Source: Nemertoderma westbladi
Lineage: Eukaryota; Xenacoelomorpha; Nemertodermatida; Nemertodermatidae
Length of the DNA: 47,500 nt
NCBI GenBank assembly: GCA_032718475.1
Contig: JAUCBJ010000891.1
Location: 1-47,500 of the forward strand
Reading direction: 5' to 3'
Position 1 is the stretch's first letter. Every line of letters begins with the position of its first letter. The position numbers and the translations under genes were made by a program. The notes beneath the pieces were generated by a model. That model saw nothing but the letters and a program-made list of their open reading frames with translations. It ran no database searches and was not told where the DNA came from. Of the stretch, positions 31,621 through 42,654 are shown one piece after another.

Positions 31621-31752
31621 CATTATATATATATATCACGCTACACTGAGTAGCAGTATCGGTAATTAATTACTAGGCTAGCAGTTAATACTGAATTACT
31701 AGACTTGCTTAGACTGTAATATAGCAGTAAGCATTCAACTGTGCAAACAAAC

Positions 31753-34700
31753 ATGTCTGATACTAAGCAGAACCTGTCAGACAGTTTATTAGATGTAACT
31801 ATCTGCGACTCAGATAAGGGTGTAGAACCGTCTACACCTAAGTTCAGTTCACCTCCTACTGTGAGGAAGGTCATCCCTCCAGTAGTAATAACAGAACCTA
31901 GGCTGGTCCAACATCGTAGGTCTATCATAGGCACTCGAGCCCAGGTCAAGCGGGACCAAGAAGCAGCGGAACAGCAACAACCCGCGAGCCAAGAACTTAT
32001 TTCTCAGCAGCCCAACAGCTCCAGTAGTGAGGATACTGTAGAGCTGACACCCGAGCGCGGAGCAAAGATGACGGATGCGGTTTATTCGGATCCCCTTCTC
32101 ATCCTTCCTGCAGCCGTACTCACTAGGTTATTGATCGCGGTGGAAGAACACCAGATCGATTGGGCGAGAAGTAAGCGATCAACTAAAGATAGTTATGAGG
32201 GATACACAAGGGAAGAACTGAAGTCTATGGTCGAGTCGCAATGGAACTTCCCCGGACCCGGACTCCCGTTTGATTTATCAGAAGCTGCCTGGGAAGACAT
32301 ACACCGGATGGGAGTAGCCAAGGAAACCATCGATCCAGCTGTGTGGAAGAGGTCCGCAGCCGGATACGCACAGGGATTCCTCAGCTCTATGGAGCGAGTA
32401 AAAGAACAACTGATTCAACAACCTCAAGGACCTCAAGAGCAGGGACAACTGCTTTATCAAGTTAGAGAAAGAATTCTGCGAATTAGGCTAATCTTATCGG
32501 CCTTTGAAGAGGCTTCTAAAAGAAGACAAGACACGTCGTTGCAAGTTGCCGTAAAGACTTGGTTTCAACGGGTGAGTCTCCAGGTTCAAGGAACAGCTCA
32601 GTGGAAAGCTCAGCTGGAGGAGCGCTCAACCCATGGAGAATCAACAGACGCTACTTTTTCCCAAGTGGAAAGTGAAGCGACGGCAGAGAAACCGCATAAG
32701 AGGGATGCCATTGACCTCTATCTGTCAGACTATCAGCGTTTTTTGGGAGATGAAGAGTTGAGGAGAAGGCTAGATGGACTTAGCCCTAATAGTGAAGGAG
32801 CCCAGCGTGTGTTGGACGCAATTGATGTGGATAGGTTAGCGGCGAACCAAGCTAAATTCGATGAACAACTCCGCATCGCTAGAGACCAAGAAGAAAGGGT
32901 GAAGAAGAAACGCATAGAAGACAGAAAGAAAGCAGCAGTAGCAGCTGCAGAAGCCGAAAGAAAAGCGGCAGCTGCAGAGGCAGAAGCGGAAAGAAAAGCG
33001 GCAGCTGCAGAGGCCGAAGCGGAAAGAAAAGCGGCAGCGGCAGAGGCAGAAGCGAAAAGAAAAGCAGCCGAAATGGAAAGAAAAGCGGCAAGGGCAGCGG
33101 CAGAAGCGGAGCGGATAGCGGCTGAAGAGATTGCCCAATTAGAATTGGAAAATATTCAGGAGAATCAAGACTGCATAAATAAACAGTTAACAGCTAGTAA
33201 TATGCAGATGATGAATCGATCTACTCCCAAAAGACAGGGATATACATCATCTGAGGAAGGCGATACCACCGATACTGAAGGCAAAGGAAATAGATCTCAC
33301 CTAAGCAGACGTAAAAGAACATCCCACCGTCAGAAATTGCCTGATTTGCCTCCAGCTGTTAGAAGGCAACTAAATAACACCAACTTAGGTAGTACAGAAC
33401 CCACAGACCAAATAATTACAATAGAGAGACTCCCTACTATAGTAGATGAGCCTGAAATAATTAGGCCTGTTCCCGAAGCCACCCGTTCGGTGGTAGAGAC
33501 ACCTGTACTCCCTGAATCTACCTCTAAATTCCCTTTGCACAGTACCAAGCTACCTGTGCCCAGCAGAACAGCCCATGAGACAGTTCATGCCCTGGACTCC
33601 GAGCGAAATATTCATGATTTGTCGCCCGTTGTCCCTCGTCCGCCCGCTACAACGTTGGCGAATCCCGCTTCGGCGGTCGAATGGGTGAATGAGAGACGAC
33701 GGGGGATGGATCTCCTGCTCGGACAGATGCAGGAGACCGTTCAGCAATTCAAGGGCACAGTAAGGGAAAGTAGGCTAGAGTTGCAAGAAGTGCAGCAAAG
33801 TATCGCGCTAGAACGCGATAAATTAGTAAATACACAAAAGGGTATACCACCACCCCCTGTAACAATGTGTCAACCTGTTAGGTCTGAAGTATCTCATGCG
33901 CAAGGTGTGGAGTCTACACGCATCTATACTGCTAGCGAAGTAGAAACTCCTATAGTGAACCCTATTAAGGGTAATTATAGACCTGTTGATAATGATATTC
34001 CCTATAGACCTGATCATAATCCGAGAAATTTATATACCGATAACTCGATATTAAATAACACGATGGCCCAAGAAAGTTTTACGCGTCAAATGGCTAGAAC
34101 CGAAGCCCGGCAAGCGGTAAAGGTGGGAGAGATCGTCAAGTTCAATGGAGATGAGATGAAATGGTTACCTTTTAATGAATATTACAAAGATAACATACAG
34201 AACTCTGTGCTATCTAATGGAGAGAAACTTAGATTCCTCATCGAGTGTTTGGAAGGATCTCCCAAGTTAATGGCGTTAAAGTTTATTGGACATCCAGACG
34301 GATTAAGACAAGTTTGGGATACACTAAACATCAGGTATGGTAATAGGAATAACATAGCTGGGTATTTGTATGCAAAGTTGGTAGCGCCCCGAAAGTTTAT
34401 TAGCAGCGGGATTATAGAGTTTTCCGATGAAATTCAGGAGATCTGCAGACAATTAGATTGGCTAGGTAAGTCTCATGAGTATCAGAGTGCTATGGTTATT
34501 AGAGCAGTGGCTTCTACTTTACCGAAGGGTGGAGTAGGTACACGCTGGGATAAGAAAGTGTTATATATGATGGAACAACAACGACGAGACCCTACCATGG
34601 CTGATCTCATGTCATTCCTAGATGGAGAAGTGAAATTACAGCTCCTGAAACTGTCCAGAGAGAAGACACCGGAAAACAAGGTAAGTGAAAAACCCGTCGC

Positions 34701-35859
34701 TAGGAGAAAGGTAACACCAGTGTGTTATACAGATGACGGCGAAAGCCAGACTTCTCAAGGAGAAGATAGCGGGAAAGACACTGACAGATCTTATTACGTA
34801 AATAAAATGCCTAAAGATCAGGTAAGTAAATTCAAGTCTCGAACCAATGACAGGAGAGAACAGGTAAGAAAAACTCCTCCTACGTCTCCCAAGAGAATTC
34901 AGGTGAGAAAGCCCGAAGAAAGGACAAGTGTACACAATGTTACTCAGAGTAAGGTAAGTAACATCAAACCGAAATGTGCGCTATGTGATGGGACCCATCG
35001 CTTAAATATGTGTGATGAATTTCTAAAGAAATCATTAACTGAGAGACGTGAAGTCATGTGGGATAAGCGGTTGTGTTATAATTGCCTCAGACATGGACAC
35101 CAACGGCGAACCTGTTACTCTGACACAAGATGTGCCAAGTGCGGTGCGAAACATCATATCTTGTTACACACTGAATTCGAGCGAAATAGTCCGAGTCAGG
35201 TAAGTGATTCCGAACTACATGTCCAATTCAGTGATGTGAACGACACTGATCAATCTGAGATGGAAGGATTCTATACGGACGAGTTCTCCGACGAAAACGA
35301 ATCCTGTTACACGATAAATACCACAGTGTATCGAGCACTCACGTATGAAAAGGATACGGACAGCGACCTTACCCTAACTACTTCTGATCAACAACCATTT
35401 TGGAAAGCGCCAACTTCCAATGTAGGGATTAGAGAATTTCCTGTGGTACAGGTAAGGGTCCATGGACCAAAAAGGAGTTATGTAGTGAACGCCCTCCTTG
35501 ACTCCGGTAGTACAGGAACATTCATCGACAAAGAGCTAGCCGAGGACATATTCGCTGGAAAACCCAAGTTCCGAACTAAGCTAAACATGTCAGGAATTAT
35601 GCAAGTTTGGAAATCCACAGTAACAGCGGATTATTATGTAGGTGCGTTGTCCACCCCCCAGGACGAACTAGGAGAACGTAGCATAAGGTCAGTGAAAATG
35701 GTGGCTATAAAGAATTTCGCTACTACTCAAGCAGACCTTTATAATTGGGACGAGGATGAGAGCATTCAATATCTTAAGATACCTCGATTCCAGACAGATT
35801 ATCCTGGAGTGCAAATACTCATCGGCCAAAACGCGCATGAGGCGCTCGAGACATTTTAG
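31753..35859 (+). CDS. BEL/Pao gag with protease domain
   Basis: Forms the element's particle and processes it. I chose ATG 31753 (MSDTKQ), since the frame upstream has only a GTG. A charged N-terminal region is followed by an Ala/Glu/Lys/Arg coiled coil of repeated AEAERKAAA units (residues about 380-455). A DUF1759-like capsid region (about 790-985, with EIVKFNGDEMKWLPF and LRFLIECLEGSPK) follows. Two zinc knuckles lie at about 1073-1140 (C-x2-C-x3-H-x4-C and LCYNCLRHGHQRRTC, then CAKCGAKHH). A retropepsin active site LLDSGSTGTFI sits near residue 1249. The frame ends at TAG 35857-35859, after the protease, although coding continues in the same phase. In most BEL/Pao elements gag and pol are one ORF, so the stop is either readthrough or damage. 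Confidence 0.93.
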   Translation: MSDTKQNLSDSLLDVTICDSDKGVEPSTPKFSSPPTVRKVIPPVVITEPRLVQHRRSIIGTRAQVKRDQEAAEQQQPASQELISQQPNSSSSEDTVELTPERGAKMTDAVYSDPLLILPAAVLTRLLIAVEEHQIDWARSKRSTKDSYEGYTREELKSMVESQWNFPGPGLPFDLSEAAWEDIHRMGVAKETIDPAVWKRSAAGYAQGFLSSMERVKEQLIQQPQGPQEQGQLLYQVRERILRIRLILSAFEEASKRRQDTSLQVAVKTWFQRVSLQVQGTAQWKAQLEERSTHGESTDATFSQVESEATAEKPHKRDAIDLYLSDYQRFLGDEELRRRLDGLSPNSEGAQRVLDAIDVDRLAANQAKFDEQLRIARDQEERVKKKRIEDRKKAAVAAAEAERKAAAAEAEAERKAAAAEAEAERKAAAAEAEAKRKAAEMERKAARAAAEAERIAAEEIAQLELENIQENQDCINKQLTASNMQMMNRSTPKRQGYTSSEEGDTTDTEGKGNRSHLSRRKRTSHRQKLPDLPPAVRRQLNNTNLGSTEPTDQIITIERLPTIVDEPEIIRPVPEATRSVVETPVLPESTSKFPLHSTKLPVPSRTAHETVHALDSERNIHDLSPVVPRPPATTLANPASAVEWVNERRRGMDLLLGQMQETVQQFKGTVRESRLELQEVQQSIALERDKLVNTQKGIPPPPVTMCQPVRSEVSHAQGVESTRIYTASEVETPIVNPIKGNYRPVDNDIPYRPDHNPRNLYTDNSILNNTMAQESFTRQMARTEARQAVKVGEIVKFNGDEMKWLPFNEYYKDNIQNSVLSNGEKLRFLIECLEGSPKLMALKFIGHPDGLRQVWDTLNIRYGNRNNIAGYLYAKLVAPRKFISSGIIEFSDEIQEICRQLDWLGKSHEYQSAMVIRAVASTLPKGGVGTRWDKKVLYMMEQQRRDPTMADLMSFLDGEVKLQLLKLSREKTPENKVSEKPVARRKVTPVCYTDDGESQTSQGEDSGKDTDRSYYVNKMPKDQVSKFKSRTNDRREQVRKTPPTSPKRIQVRKPEERTSVHNVTQSKVSNIKPKCALCDGTHRLNMCDEFLKKSLTERREVMWDKRLCYNCLRHGHQRRTCYSDTRCAKCGAKHHILLHTEFERNSPSQVSDSELHVQFSDVNDTDQSEMEGFYTDEFSDENESCYTINTTVYRALTYEKDTDSDLTLTTSDQQPFWKAPTSNVGIREFPVVQVRVHGPKRSYVVNALLDSGSTGTFIDKELAEDIFAGKPKFRTKLNMSGIMQVWKSTVTADYYVGALSTPQDELGERSIRSVKMVAIKNFATTQADLYNWDEDESIQYLKIPRFQTDYPGVQILIGQNAHEALETF
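35857..35859 (+). promoter_or_regulatory. In-frame TAG between protease and reverse transcriptase
   Basis: The only stop in a frame open from 31753 to 39870. Fourteen bases downstream ACCGCA (35874-35879) can pair with TGCGGT (35895-35900) over a 15-nt loop. A stop codon followed by a nearby hairpin is the layout used for translational readthrough in some retroelements. A recent nonsense mutation is the simpler alternative. Confidence 0.5.
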
Positions 35860-38800
35860 AAACGGCCTGCTCAACCGCAGCCACTACAGACCTATGCGGT
35901 AAGAACTAGAGTAGGTTGGTACTTTACTGGCCCTTCCCGTAGAACTCTCATGGAAAGATTACCGAAAGATCAGGTATATCAAGTGCGAGAATGGGAAGTT
36001 GAGAACAGTGAGTTCGACGATCCAACTGAGGGAACTCCATACTCCTCAGACAACGACGATATACATCAACTTTTTGATGAGGAGAATGCCATCGATCTCC
36101 TTAAGGAAAGCGAGACTTGGCAAAATCAAGTGAACTTATGTCAACTCCTTCTCCCATCCGAGCGAGACGACTATAACGACGAGCTTAATGACGTCATTGA
36201 ACGTTATAATGCCAAGACTCGGGATGAACACGCCGTGAGATTCTTTACTCAAGAGGTCGTAGAGCCCAACTCCTACGATAAGGCCCTATCGGTGGAGGAA
36301 GAAAGAGCCAAGCAGATCCAAGCGACAACTACTCGTTTTCTTAAAGATCAAGGTAGATATGAGATCGGTCTTCCTTTCCGAAAGCGAGAACCAAAGTTCA
36401 TTAACAACAGACCTTTGGCAGAGAAAAGAATTGCTCAACTACATCGACGCCTTACGGCAAATTCTTCAGCTAAAGAAATGTATCAAACGCAGTTGAAGAA
36501 GTTTATTAGCAAGGGATATGCGGAGCTAGTACCGGAAGAAACACCTATAACTGAGAGAACGTATTATTTAACTCACCATTACGTTCCCAAACCCGGTAAA
36601 CCCCATGAAGTACGAGTGGTGTTTGACGGTTCCGCCCTTTATATGGGCCAATCTCTTAATTCTGAATTGTTACCCGGACCCAACTTACTCCAATCCTTGT
36701 TGGGAATACTATTAAGATTAAGACAATATTCCATTGCTTTCGCCTCAGATATAGAAGGCATGTTCTTACAAGTCAAAGCGCTGGATAGGGATCGAGATAG
36801 CCTACGATTTTTGTGGTGGCCTGAAGGAGACCTCAATAAGAAACCGGTGGAGTACTGGATGACCATCCAAGCTTTTGGGATAATCTCGAGCCCTTCAAAC
36901 GCCTGTTCCGTGGTGCGCACCACTGCGGATGACAACCGAGACGCCTTCTCTAAAGAAGTGATCGACAATATCAAACGAGACATCTACATGGACGATAATC
37001 TAAAGTCCCTTCCATCAGTCGAAGAAGCCATTGACGTCGCTAAAGGAACGGTAGAGTGCTTAAAAAGAGGTGGATTTCGATTAACTAAATTCACCAGCAA
37101 CTCCCGTGAGTTTCTGGAGTCGATCCCGGTAGAAGATCGAGGAGCAAAAGACCTAGATCTAATAAAGGATGATCTCCCAGAAACTAAGACCCTTGGTTTG
37201 AAATGGGACACAGAAAGAGATATCCTGTTTTTCCAACTAAAACAGCGAGATAATCCAGTTCGGACTAAACGGATTTGTTTAAGTATCCTGAGCACTTATT
37301 TCGATCCATTGGGATTTATTAGCCCAGCTATATTGATTGCTCGGAGTTTAGTACAACAAATGTGGCTTGAAAACCACTCATGGGACGATCCACTTAAGGG
37401 AGAATTATTAAAGAAGTGGATGAAATGGGAAGATTCTCTACCAGCCATCGAAAACTTCATAATTTCCCGTTCATATTTTGGTCATGTTCTCCCTACGTAT
37501 TCATATCAACTCCATGTGTTTGGAGACGCCAGCGATATGGGAATAGGTATAGTAGCCTACCTAAGGGTGGAAACTCCGGACGGAATCAAAGTTGCCTTGG
37601 TTACCTCTAAGGCATTGATAAACAACAAGTTGAAAGTTCCTCGAGCGGAGTTGAAAGCGGCTCTATACGCTACAGCCATCGGCCGGAATGTAACAGAACA
37701 GATCGACTATCCCCTGGAGAAAACTGTCTATTGGACCGACGCTTTACTCGTGTTGGAGTATATAACCAATGAAGTCTGTCAGTTCAGCGTCTTCGTTACC
37801 AACAGAGTAGCTATTATACTCAGTCGCACGACGATGGATCAATGGAGACATTGCCCCGGAATGATTAATCCAGCAGACATTGATTCCAGGGGAGCAACTC
37901 CACAAGAACTGGTAGATACTCCAGATTGGTTAGGTGGACCCGACTTCCTCTACCAAGAAGAAGAAGAATGGCCTCCTCATCTTACTACAGCAGAAATTAG
38001 ACAGGCCAAGGGAGCGGAGAAAGTCAAACCTAAAACTCAGGCGAGTAAATCGAAGTTATTCAAACCCACAGTAGATCTGTCTGTACTACATACTTCCGGA
38101 GACGACGCTTTGGATCAGAAACCCACAGCCACAAATAAACCCATTGTGGAAATCCGTGATAAGGATTGGAAATCTGGTATACCAGACGTCTCGCAAGGAC
38201 TCTCACCTCTTCTGCAGAGAGCGATGCATCACTACAGTTCCTGGAATCGGCTTTGTAAGGCCGTTACATATTTAAAGAGATGTTTTCACCATCACTACTC
38301 TGGGATGAAAACAAAGGGTGATACCGCTCCAATCACATCAGTGCAGGTCCATGTTATTAAAGACCTTCCTAAATATAAGGTACCCGACAAGTTTCTGAAG
38401 GAGAAGATCAGTTATCAGGAGCATGAAGAAACCAACAAACAGATGCTGAGACTCTTACAATGCTATGAAGATTCCGATAAGTATTTCCTGTTGTTGAGAA
38501 ATCCACAGATGCGCTTAAGGGATCGTTTCTCTAGCACAATGATAGATGGGTTGATACGTGTTGGAGGAAGGTTAACGAATGCCCCATTATACTTTGATAC
38601 TAAGTTCCCCATACTCATTAGAAATCTTGAAATACAAGTCAAGATGATTGTAGATGTTCACAGCAAACTTTATCATGCTGGTAGAGAACGAGTTCTTAGC
38701 GAAATTCGAACTCGCTATTATTTTTATAAACCCCGTAGAGCTCTGAACCAAGTTCTTAGGAACTGTATACCCTGTAGGAAAGCATTCAGTAGGCCTTTAA

Positions 38801-39870
38801 CACAGAGAGAGGCAGAATTACCTAGGGAACGAGTAAGCTTTTATGAACCACCCTTTACTAATACCGGTGTGGATTTATTTGGCCCTATTGAAGTATATCG
38901 TGCTAGGACTATAGTCAAGAGATGGTGTGTAATCTTTGTTTGTATGACTTGTAGAGCCATCCATCTCGATATGGTGAACGATTTATCTACCAACAGCTTT
39001 CTATTAAGCTTACGACGACAGATCGCTCGCTTTGGCACTAGTAACACGATGAGATCTGATAAGGGAACAAACTTCATTGGTGCCAACAATGAAATCAAAG
39101 CTTACGTCAAAGATTGGAACCAAAGACAGGTGGACGACCAACTACGAGTAACAGCGTCTAGTTGGACCTTCAACGCCGCCGACGCCCCTTGGTGGGGAGG
39201 AAGTTGGGAGAGATTAATAAGAAGTGTGAAGACAGCATTTCATTTTATAGTGCCTTGCCGCGCTTATCTCACCGACGAACTTTTGCGGACGTTAATGGAA
39301 GAAATCGCCGCCTATCTCAACGAGAGACCGCTTATGCCAGTCTCATCGAGTCCCGATTCCCTGGAAGCGCTAACACCCGCGCACTTCCTACTGAAGAAAC
39401 CTGTAGCCATGCTCCCACAATCGGAAATCACAGACGGAGACGAATACTGCCGACAAACTTGGCAACTCATGCAGTTGTTATCCCGTCGTTTCGCTGACCA
39501 TTTCGAAAAACATTATCTGCCCACGCTACAACTTCGAACTAAGTGGTTTGCGCAGCAAGAAAACGTCAGCGCTGGAGACATGGTTCTTATTGTGGATGTG
39601 GATCTTCCACGTAAGCGGTGGCAGACAGGTCGTATAATCGAGACCCACATCTCGGATGACGGTTTGGTGCGATCGGTAGAACTCGTCGTCATGCGACGTA
39701 ACTTCAAGAAACCGGGAATTGTCTTTGAGACGCAGCAGCTCAATCGCCCAGTTGGTCGCTTATGTTTACTGGAAAGAGACAGAGAACTCTCCGGAAACTA
39801 TGGGAGACAAGATACTCTTCCCACGACCACCTCCCTAATCCAACAAACATCTAGGGACTCCCCAACTTAA
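35860..39870 (+). CDS. BEL/Pao pol: reverse transcriptase, RNase H, integrase
   Basis: The frame continues directly from the TAG. The first ATG is 35950, but the sequence before it (a TRVGWYFTGP segment) is standard BEL protease-RT linker, so translation probably comes through from gag. Counting from 35950: RT with RVVFDGSA, motif A SDIEGMF, FGIISSPSNA and motif C YMDD near residue 345; RNase H with VFGDASDMG near 521 and PRAELKAAL; integrase with an H-x4-H and C-x2-C zinc site (about 902-943), then Asp in TGVDLFGP (about 972), Asp in RSDKGTNF (about 1034) and Glu in WWGGSWERLIRS (about 1087). A DUF5641-type domain closes it (VSAGDMVLIVD, RKRWQTGRI). All catalytic residues I can judge are present and there is no frame break. 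Confidence 0.94.
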   Translation, partial: KRPAQPQPLQTYAVRTRVGWYFTGPSRRTLMERLPKDQVYQVREWEVENSEFDDPTEGTPYSSDNDDIHQLFDEENAIDLLKESETWQNQVNLCQLLLPSERDDYNDELNDVIERYNAKTRDEHAVRFFTQEVVEPNSYDKALSVEEERAKQIQATTTRFLKDQGRYEIGLPFRKREPKFINNRPLAEKRIAQLHRRLTANSSAKEMYQTQLKKFISKGYAELVPEETPITERTYYLTHHYVPKPGKPHEVRVVFDGSALYMGQSLNSELLPGPNLLQSLLGILLRLRQYSIAFASDIEGMFLQVKALDRDRDSLRFLWWPEGDLNKKPVEYWMTIQAFGIISSPSNACSVVRTTADDNRDAFSKEVIDNIKRDIYMDDNLKSLPSVEEAIDVAKGTVECLKRGGFRLTKFTSNSREFLESIPVEDRGAKDLDLIKDDLPETKTLGLKWDTERDILFFQLKQRDNPVRTKRICLSILSTYFDPLGFISPAILIARSLVQQMWLENHSWDDPLKGELLKKWMKWEDSLPAIENFIISRSYFGHVLPTYSYQLHVFGDASDMGIGIVAYLRVETPDGIKVALVTSKALINNKLKVPRAELKAALYATAIGRNVTEQIDYPLEKTVYWTDALLVLEYITNEVCQFSVFVTNRVAIILSRTTMDQWRHCPGMINPADIDSRGATPQELVDTPDWLGGPDFLYQEEEEWPPHLTTAEIRQAKGAEKVKPKTQASKSKLFKPTVDLSVLHTSGDDALDQKPTATNKPIVEIRDKDWKSGIPDVSQGLSPLLQRAMHHYSSWNRLCKAVTYLKRCFHHHYSGMKTKGDTAPITSVQVHVIKDLPKYKVPDKFLKEKISYQEHEETNKQMLRLLQCYEDSDKYFLLLRNPQMRLRDRFSSTMIDGLIRVGGRLTNAPLYFDTKFPILIRNLEIQVKMIVDVHSKLYHAGRERVLSEIRTRYYFYKPRRALNQVLRNCIPCRKAFSRPLTQREAELPRERVSFYEPPFTNTGVDLFGPIEVYRARTIVKRWCVIFVCMTCRAIHLDMVNDLSTNSFLLSLRRQIARFGTSNTMRSDKGTNFIGANNEIKAYVKDWNQRQVDDQLRVTASSWTFNAADAPWWGGSWERLIRSVKTAFHFIVPCRAYLTDELLRTLMEEIAAYLNERPLMPVSSSPDSLEALTPAHFLLKKPVAMLPQSEITDGDEYCRQTWQLMQLLSRRFADHFEKHYLPTLQLRTKWFAQQENVSAGDMVLIVDVDLPRKRWQTGRIIETHISDDGLVRSVELVVMRRNFKKPGIVFETQQLNRPVGRLCLLERDRELSGNYGRQDTLPTTTSLIQQTSRDSPT

Positions 39871-41500
39871 CAACGGCTGGAGTGGGTGTGTGACCATATT
39901 ATTTTATATTTGTATTTGTTTTATTTTTATATTTATGTATGTATTATTATGTAATTTTATCTTAATCGTTTTATTTAATTTTATTTAGTAACATGTTATT
40001 TTAGTGATCATTTAGTAGATTAGTGCAATATATTAGTGTTTATTACGTACGTAATTACTTATAATATATATTTAGTGCGACGGCGAGAAATAATTATTTT
40101 TCTCTTTCCTTACTGTCCGTATCATATTATAAATACGTGACTACAGTAAGATGAAATATCCGTACTTATTAAAGTACAATAAAGCCACTACTATATTCAA
40201 GTATTATTGGTAGGCAGAGTATTAGGAATGCAAAGTTCAGATCCTCGTGTCTCGGCTAAACCAAGCTCTGGGTAGACCTTGGAAACGACTTGCCTCTTCA
40301 CACTGACATTGCTTCGTGCGATATTGCTCTCATACCGTATATTAAATAATACATATAGTAGCGTGATGTCCCTTTAACAGTAGCGTATAACGCAAAATAA
40401 ATCTGTTAAACCCTTTGACCATCTGTAATTCTAGTCGATTAAGATATCGCGGCACCCACCGATATACTTGAAAGACAAATTTCTAGAATCAATGGTTAAC
40501 GTCCCCAGACAAGTTCTGGAATAAACTGGTGCCCATCCTAAATATTAATTATTAATATTTACAAAAATCTGTCAAATATCAGATCCTTTAAAATTCTAGT
40601 CGATTAAGATATCGTAGCACTTACCGATACTCTTAAAAGGACAAAATTCCTAGAATCAAGGATCCCAGTCCCCAGACAAGTTCTGGAATAAAATTGTGTC
40701 TATTTAACATTAAATAATAAAATTTACGGGAATAAATTTAAATTCATATATTTCAATGAATTTAATAAATTGTCATTTGTACAATTTATAACATTCCCAA
40801 AATTCCATTAATTAATAGATCATGGGAGCGGAGATTCACTCTATTAAGTGTATTTGTGTGCGAGAATCTCCAATGCATAGTCAATAGCCGATAAAATTCA
40901 TAGAATCATGTATAAAGGGGATATTGACCATTAAAGAATTACTATTAAATAGCATCCCAGATCTGTATGCATGAGAATTACCCTAATTCTACCGCTAGCT
41001 TTCCATAATGTCACCATGGCAACAACCACGCTAGAATTAGAAGTGAGTTAAAAGAACAATAGAAGGCATGCCCCATTGAATAGCATAGGGAATAAATAAC
41101 ACACCGCTAGTATCCAAGGATACATAATAACAACGTGACATTCTGGAAGGCACTTGACTAACGGACAAATGACCCGAATGTGTGATAGAATGTGTACCAT
41201 TTGTGACTGTTACGTGGAATTTGTGCGTTTGTAGGTGAATGTTACTACTAAGGTGTGTTTACAGTAGCGAGTCGCAATTGTGAAAGTAACCCTAACTCTC
41301 CAGTAAGAACCCGAAGTATATCTAAGCCTTTGGGACGGACGGTGGAGTGGCTCGTGCTGGTTGTTGTAGTCGTTGTGCAGCTACGACGTTGGCGATAGGC
41401 ACATCGGCGAAAGTACACCAGCGCTGAGGATCTCGCACTGTCCGGGGGCAGAGAGGGGTAGGCAGCGACGCCCGCTCGCCTAAATATAAACTCATTATAA
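39871..41500 (+). other. Non-coding 3' region of the LTR element
   Basis: AT-rich sequence after pol. A purine tract GGAGTGGG followed by TGTGTGACC (39879-39895) directly after the pol stop looks like a polypurine tract plus LTR start. No matching repeat was found near the 5' end. AATAAA occurs at 40188-40193. A GC-richer stretch at 41320-41480 precedes the orphan ORF and could be its leader. Confidence 0.5.
40425..40720 (+). repeat. 165-bp direct duplication downstream of pol
   Basis: ATTCTAGTCGATTAAGATATCG begins at 40429 and recurs 165 bp later (near 40594). Each is followed by a CCGATA-CT segment, CTAGAATCAA, CCCCAGACAAGTTCTGGAATAAA. Each copy also contains AGACAAGTTCT, a potential small hairpin. 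Confidence 0.88.
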
Positions 41501-41501
41501 T

Positions 41502-42654
41502 ATGGATAAACTTATATAGCAGATAGGATTGAGTTGATAGAAGATGATCTTGGTATCAGGGAGCGATATACTCTACCTTTACAAGCGTTTGTTGATAGCT
41601 TGATACGCGGCGACGCTGGTCCAACTGCTGCGGAGGACGATGGTCGTTATATCAAACCGCCAATGTCCCAAGAGCAGCTCACGCGTGAGTTGGACTATAG
41701 AAAATTCACCGCTCGCTATACGCATCGTAATGGTACGTATGTGGACTTCTTAACTACTGGTCATCCTATCGACCTACACGATACGGACGATATAGACACC
41801 GAAAGGGAAATGGTTTTATTTAAATATCATACCCAGCGGAAGCGGAACGATAAACTGAGACTCGAACACGAAAATTCTATTCGAAACCGACTCGAAAGTG
41901 CAGATGTCGAAGAGCCGGATAAACGCAGCGACTCCACCAAATACCTGGAATGCTTGAGAGAAACCTATCTCGATATTACCAGTCAACAGAATCTAGAAAC
42001 TCGATATCCTCAAGGTATACATCATGACCGCATGGTAGAACTCAAACGGCTCTATTCCACTATGATGTATCTTACCGCCGATCGATCGCTACCTGTTGTA
42101 CCGGATAGCTTCGAACGGATGGAGGAATATTGTAAGCTGGAGAAAGATCACTCGCGTTTCCCCTACAAGACGTGCGTTTTTGGTATTATTGCGATGAATG
42201 CCCAAGACCCAACCAACAAACGGAAAGACATAAACATCCGCGGAGACGTTGCTTTAAACACGGTTTTACTCGCTATACTTACGGGAGTTTCGAGCGAAAC
42301 TTGTTCAATGTATCACCTACGCTCGTTCGACTCAGACGATCCTTAAATAAACCAATGATCAGAGTTTCGGAATACTCGATCAGAGCTCCTCATTCCCTAG
42401 TGAGACCTCAGACTCTTGATCCTATTAGTATGACGGATCCTCCCGAGCTGTACTCACTGCTCAAAGATCTAGTGTTACCTGAACGATTAGTCGGTGGCAC
42501 CCCAGTTGTGGGCTTCCTAGATATTAGCCCATCCTACCTAGCCGGATTGGGACGCGGACATTTAATATCGCCGTTTAACCCTTACCATCGTCCCGGCTTA
42601 ACACGATATAACCTGTCACCAAAGTGGCGGAGAACGTTGTACCAAACGAGTTAA
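41502..42654 (+). pseudogene. Unrecognised coding region in the 3' part of the LTR element
   Basis: I do not recognise this protein. Coding-like sequence starts with ATG 41502, shifts frame within a few codons, and runs open to 42346. A second frame (42172-42654) takes over around a run of five T at 42177-42181. The two overlap, and residues on both sides read naturally, so a one-base indel there is likely. Visible features are a charged, acidic first half (DDLGIRERYTLP, HDTDDIDTERE), a Cys/His cluster (YYCDECP, then HKHPRRRC and KH) and a Pro-rich end (SPFNPYHRPGL). No signal peptide, membrane helix, RT or integrase motif was seen. Position suggests a third ORF of the element (env-like, captured host or viral gene), but no homology supports any of these. 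Confidence 0.5.

Larger units (their letters stand above)
29555..31752 (+). other. 2.2-kb repetitive leader of the LTR element
   Basis: Non-coding sequence between the 5' LTR and the gag start codon. It holds a 288-bp tandem duplication and a shorter diverged duplication described separately. No host gene or long frame was recognised. Such a long leader is unusual and might carry the RNA packaging signal or promoter elements. That is inference. Confidence 0.65.

Noticed and set aside
42172-42185. A programmed -1 frameshift site in the orphan coding region
   Set aside because: The T run does not make a standard slippery heptamer in the incoming frame; an indel in a homopolymer is simpler.
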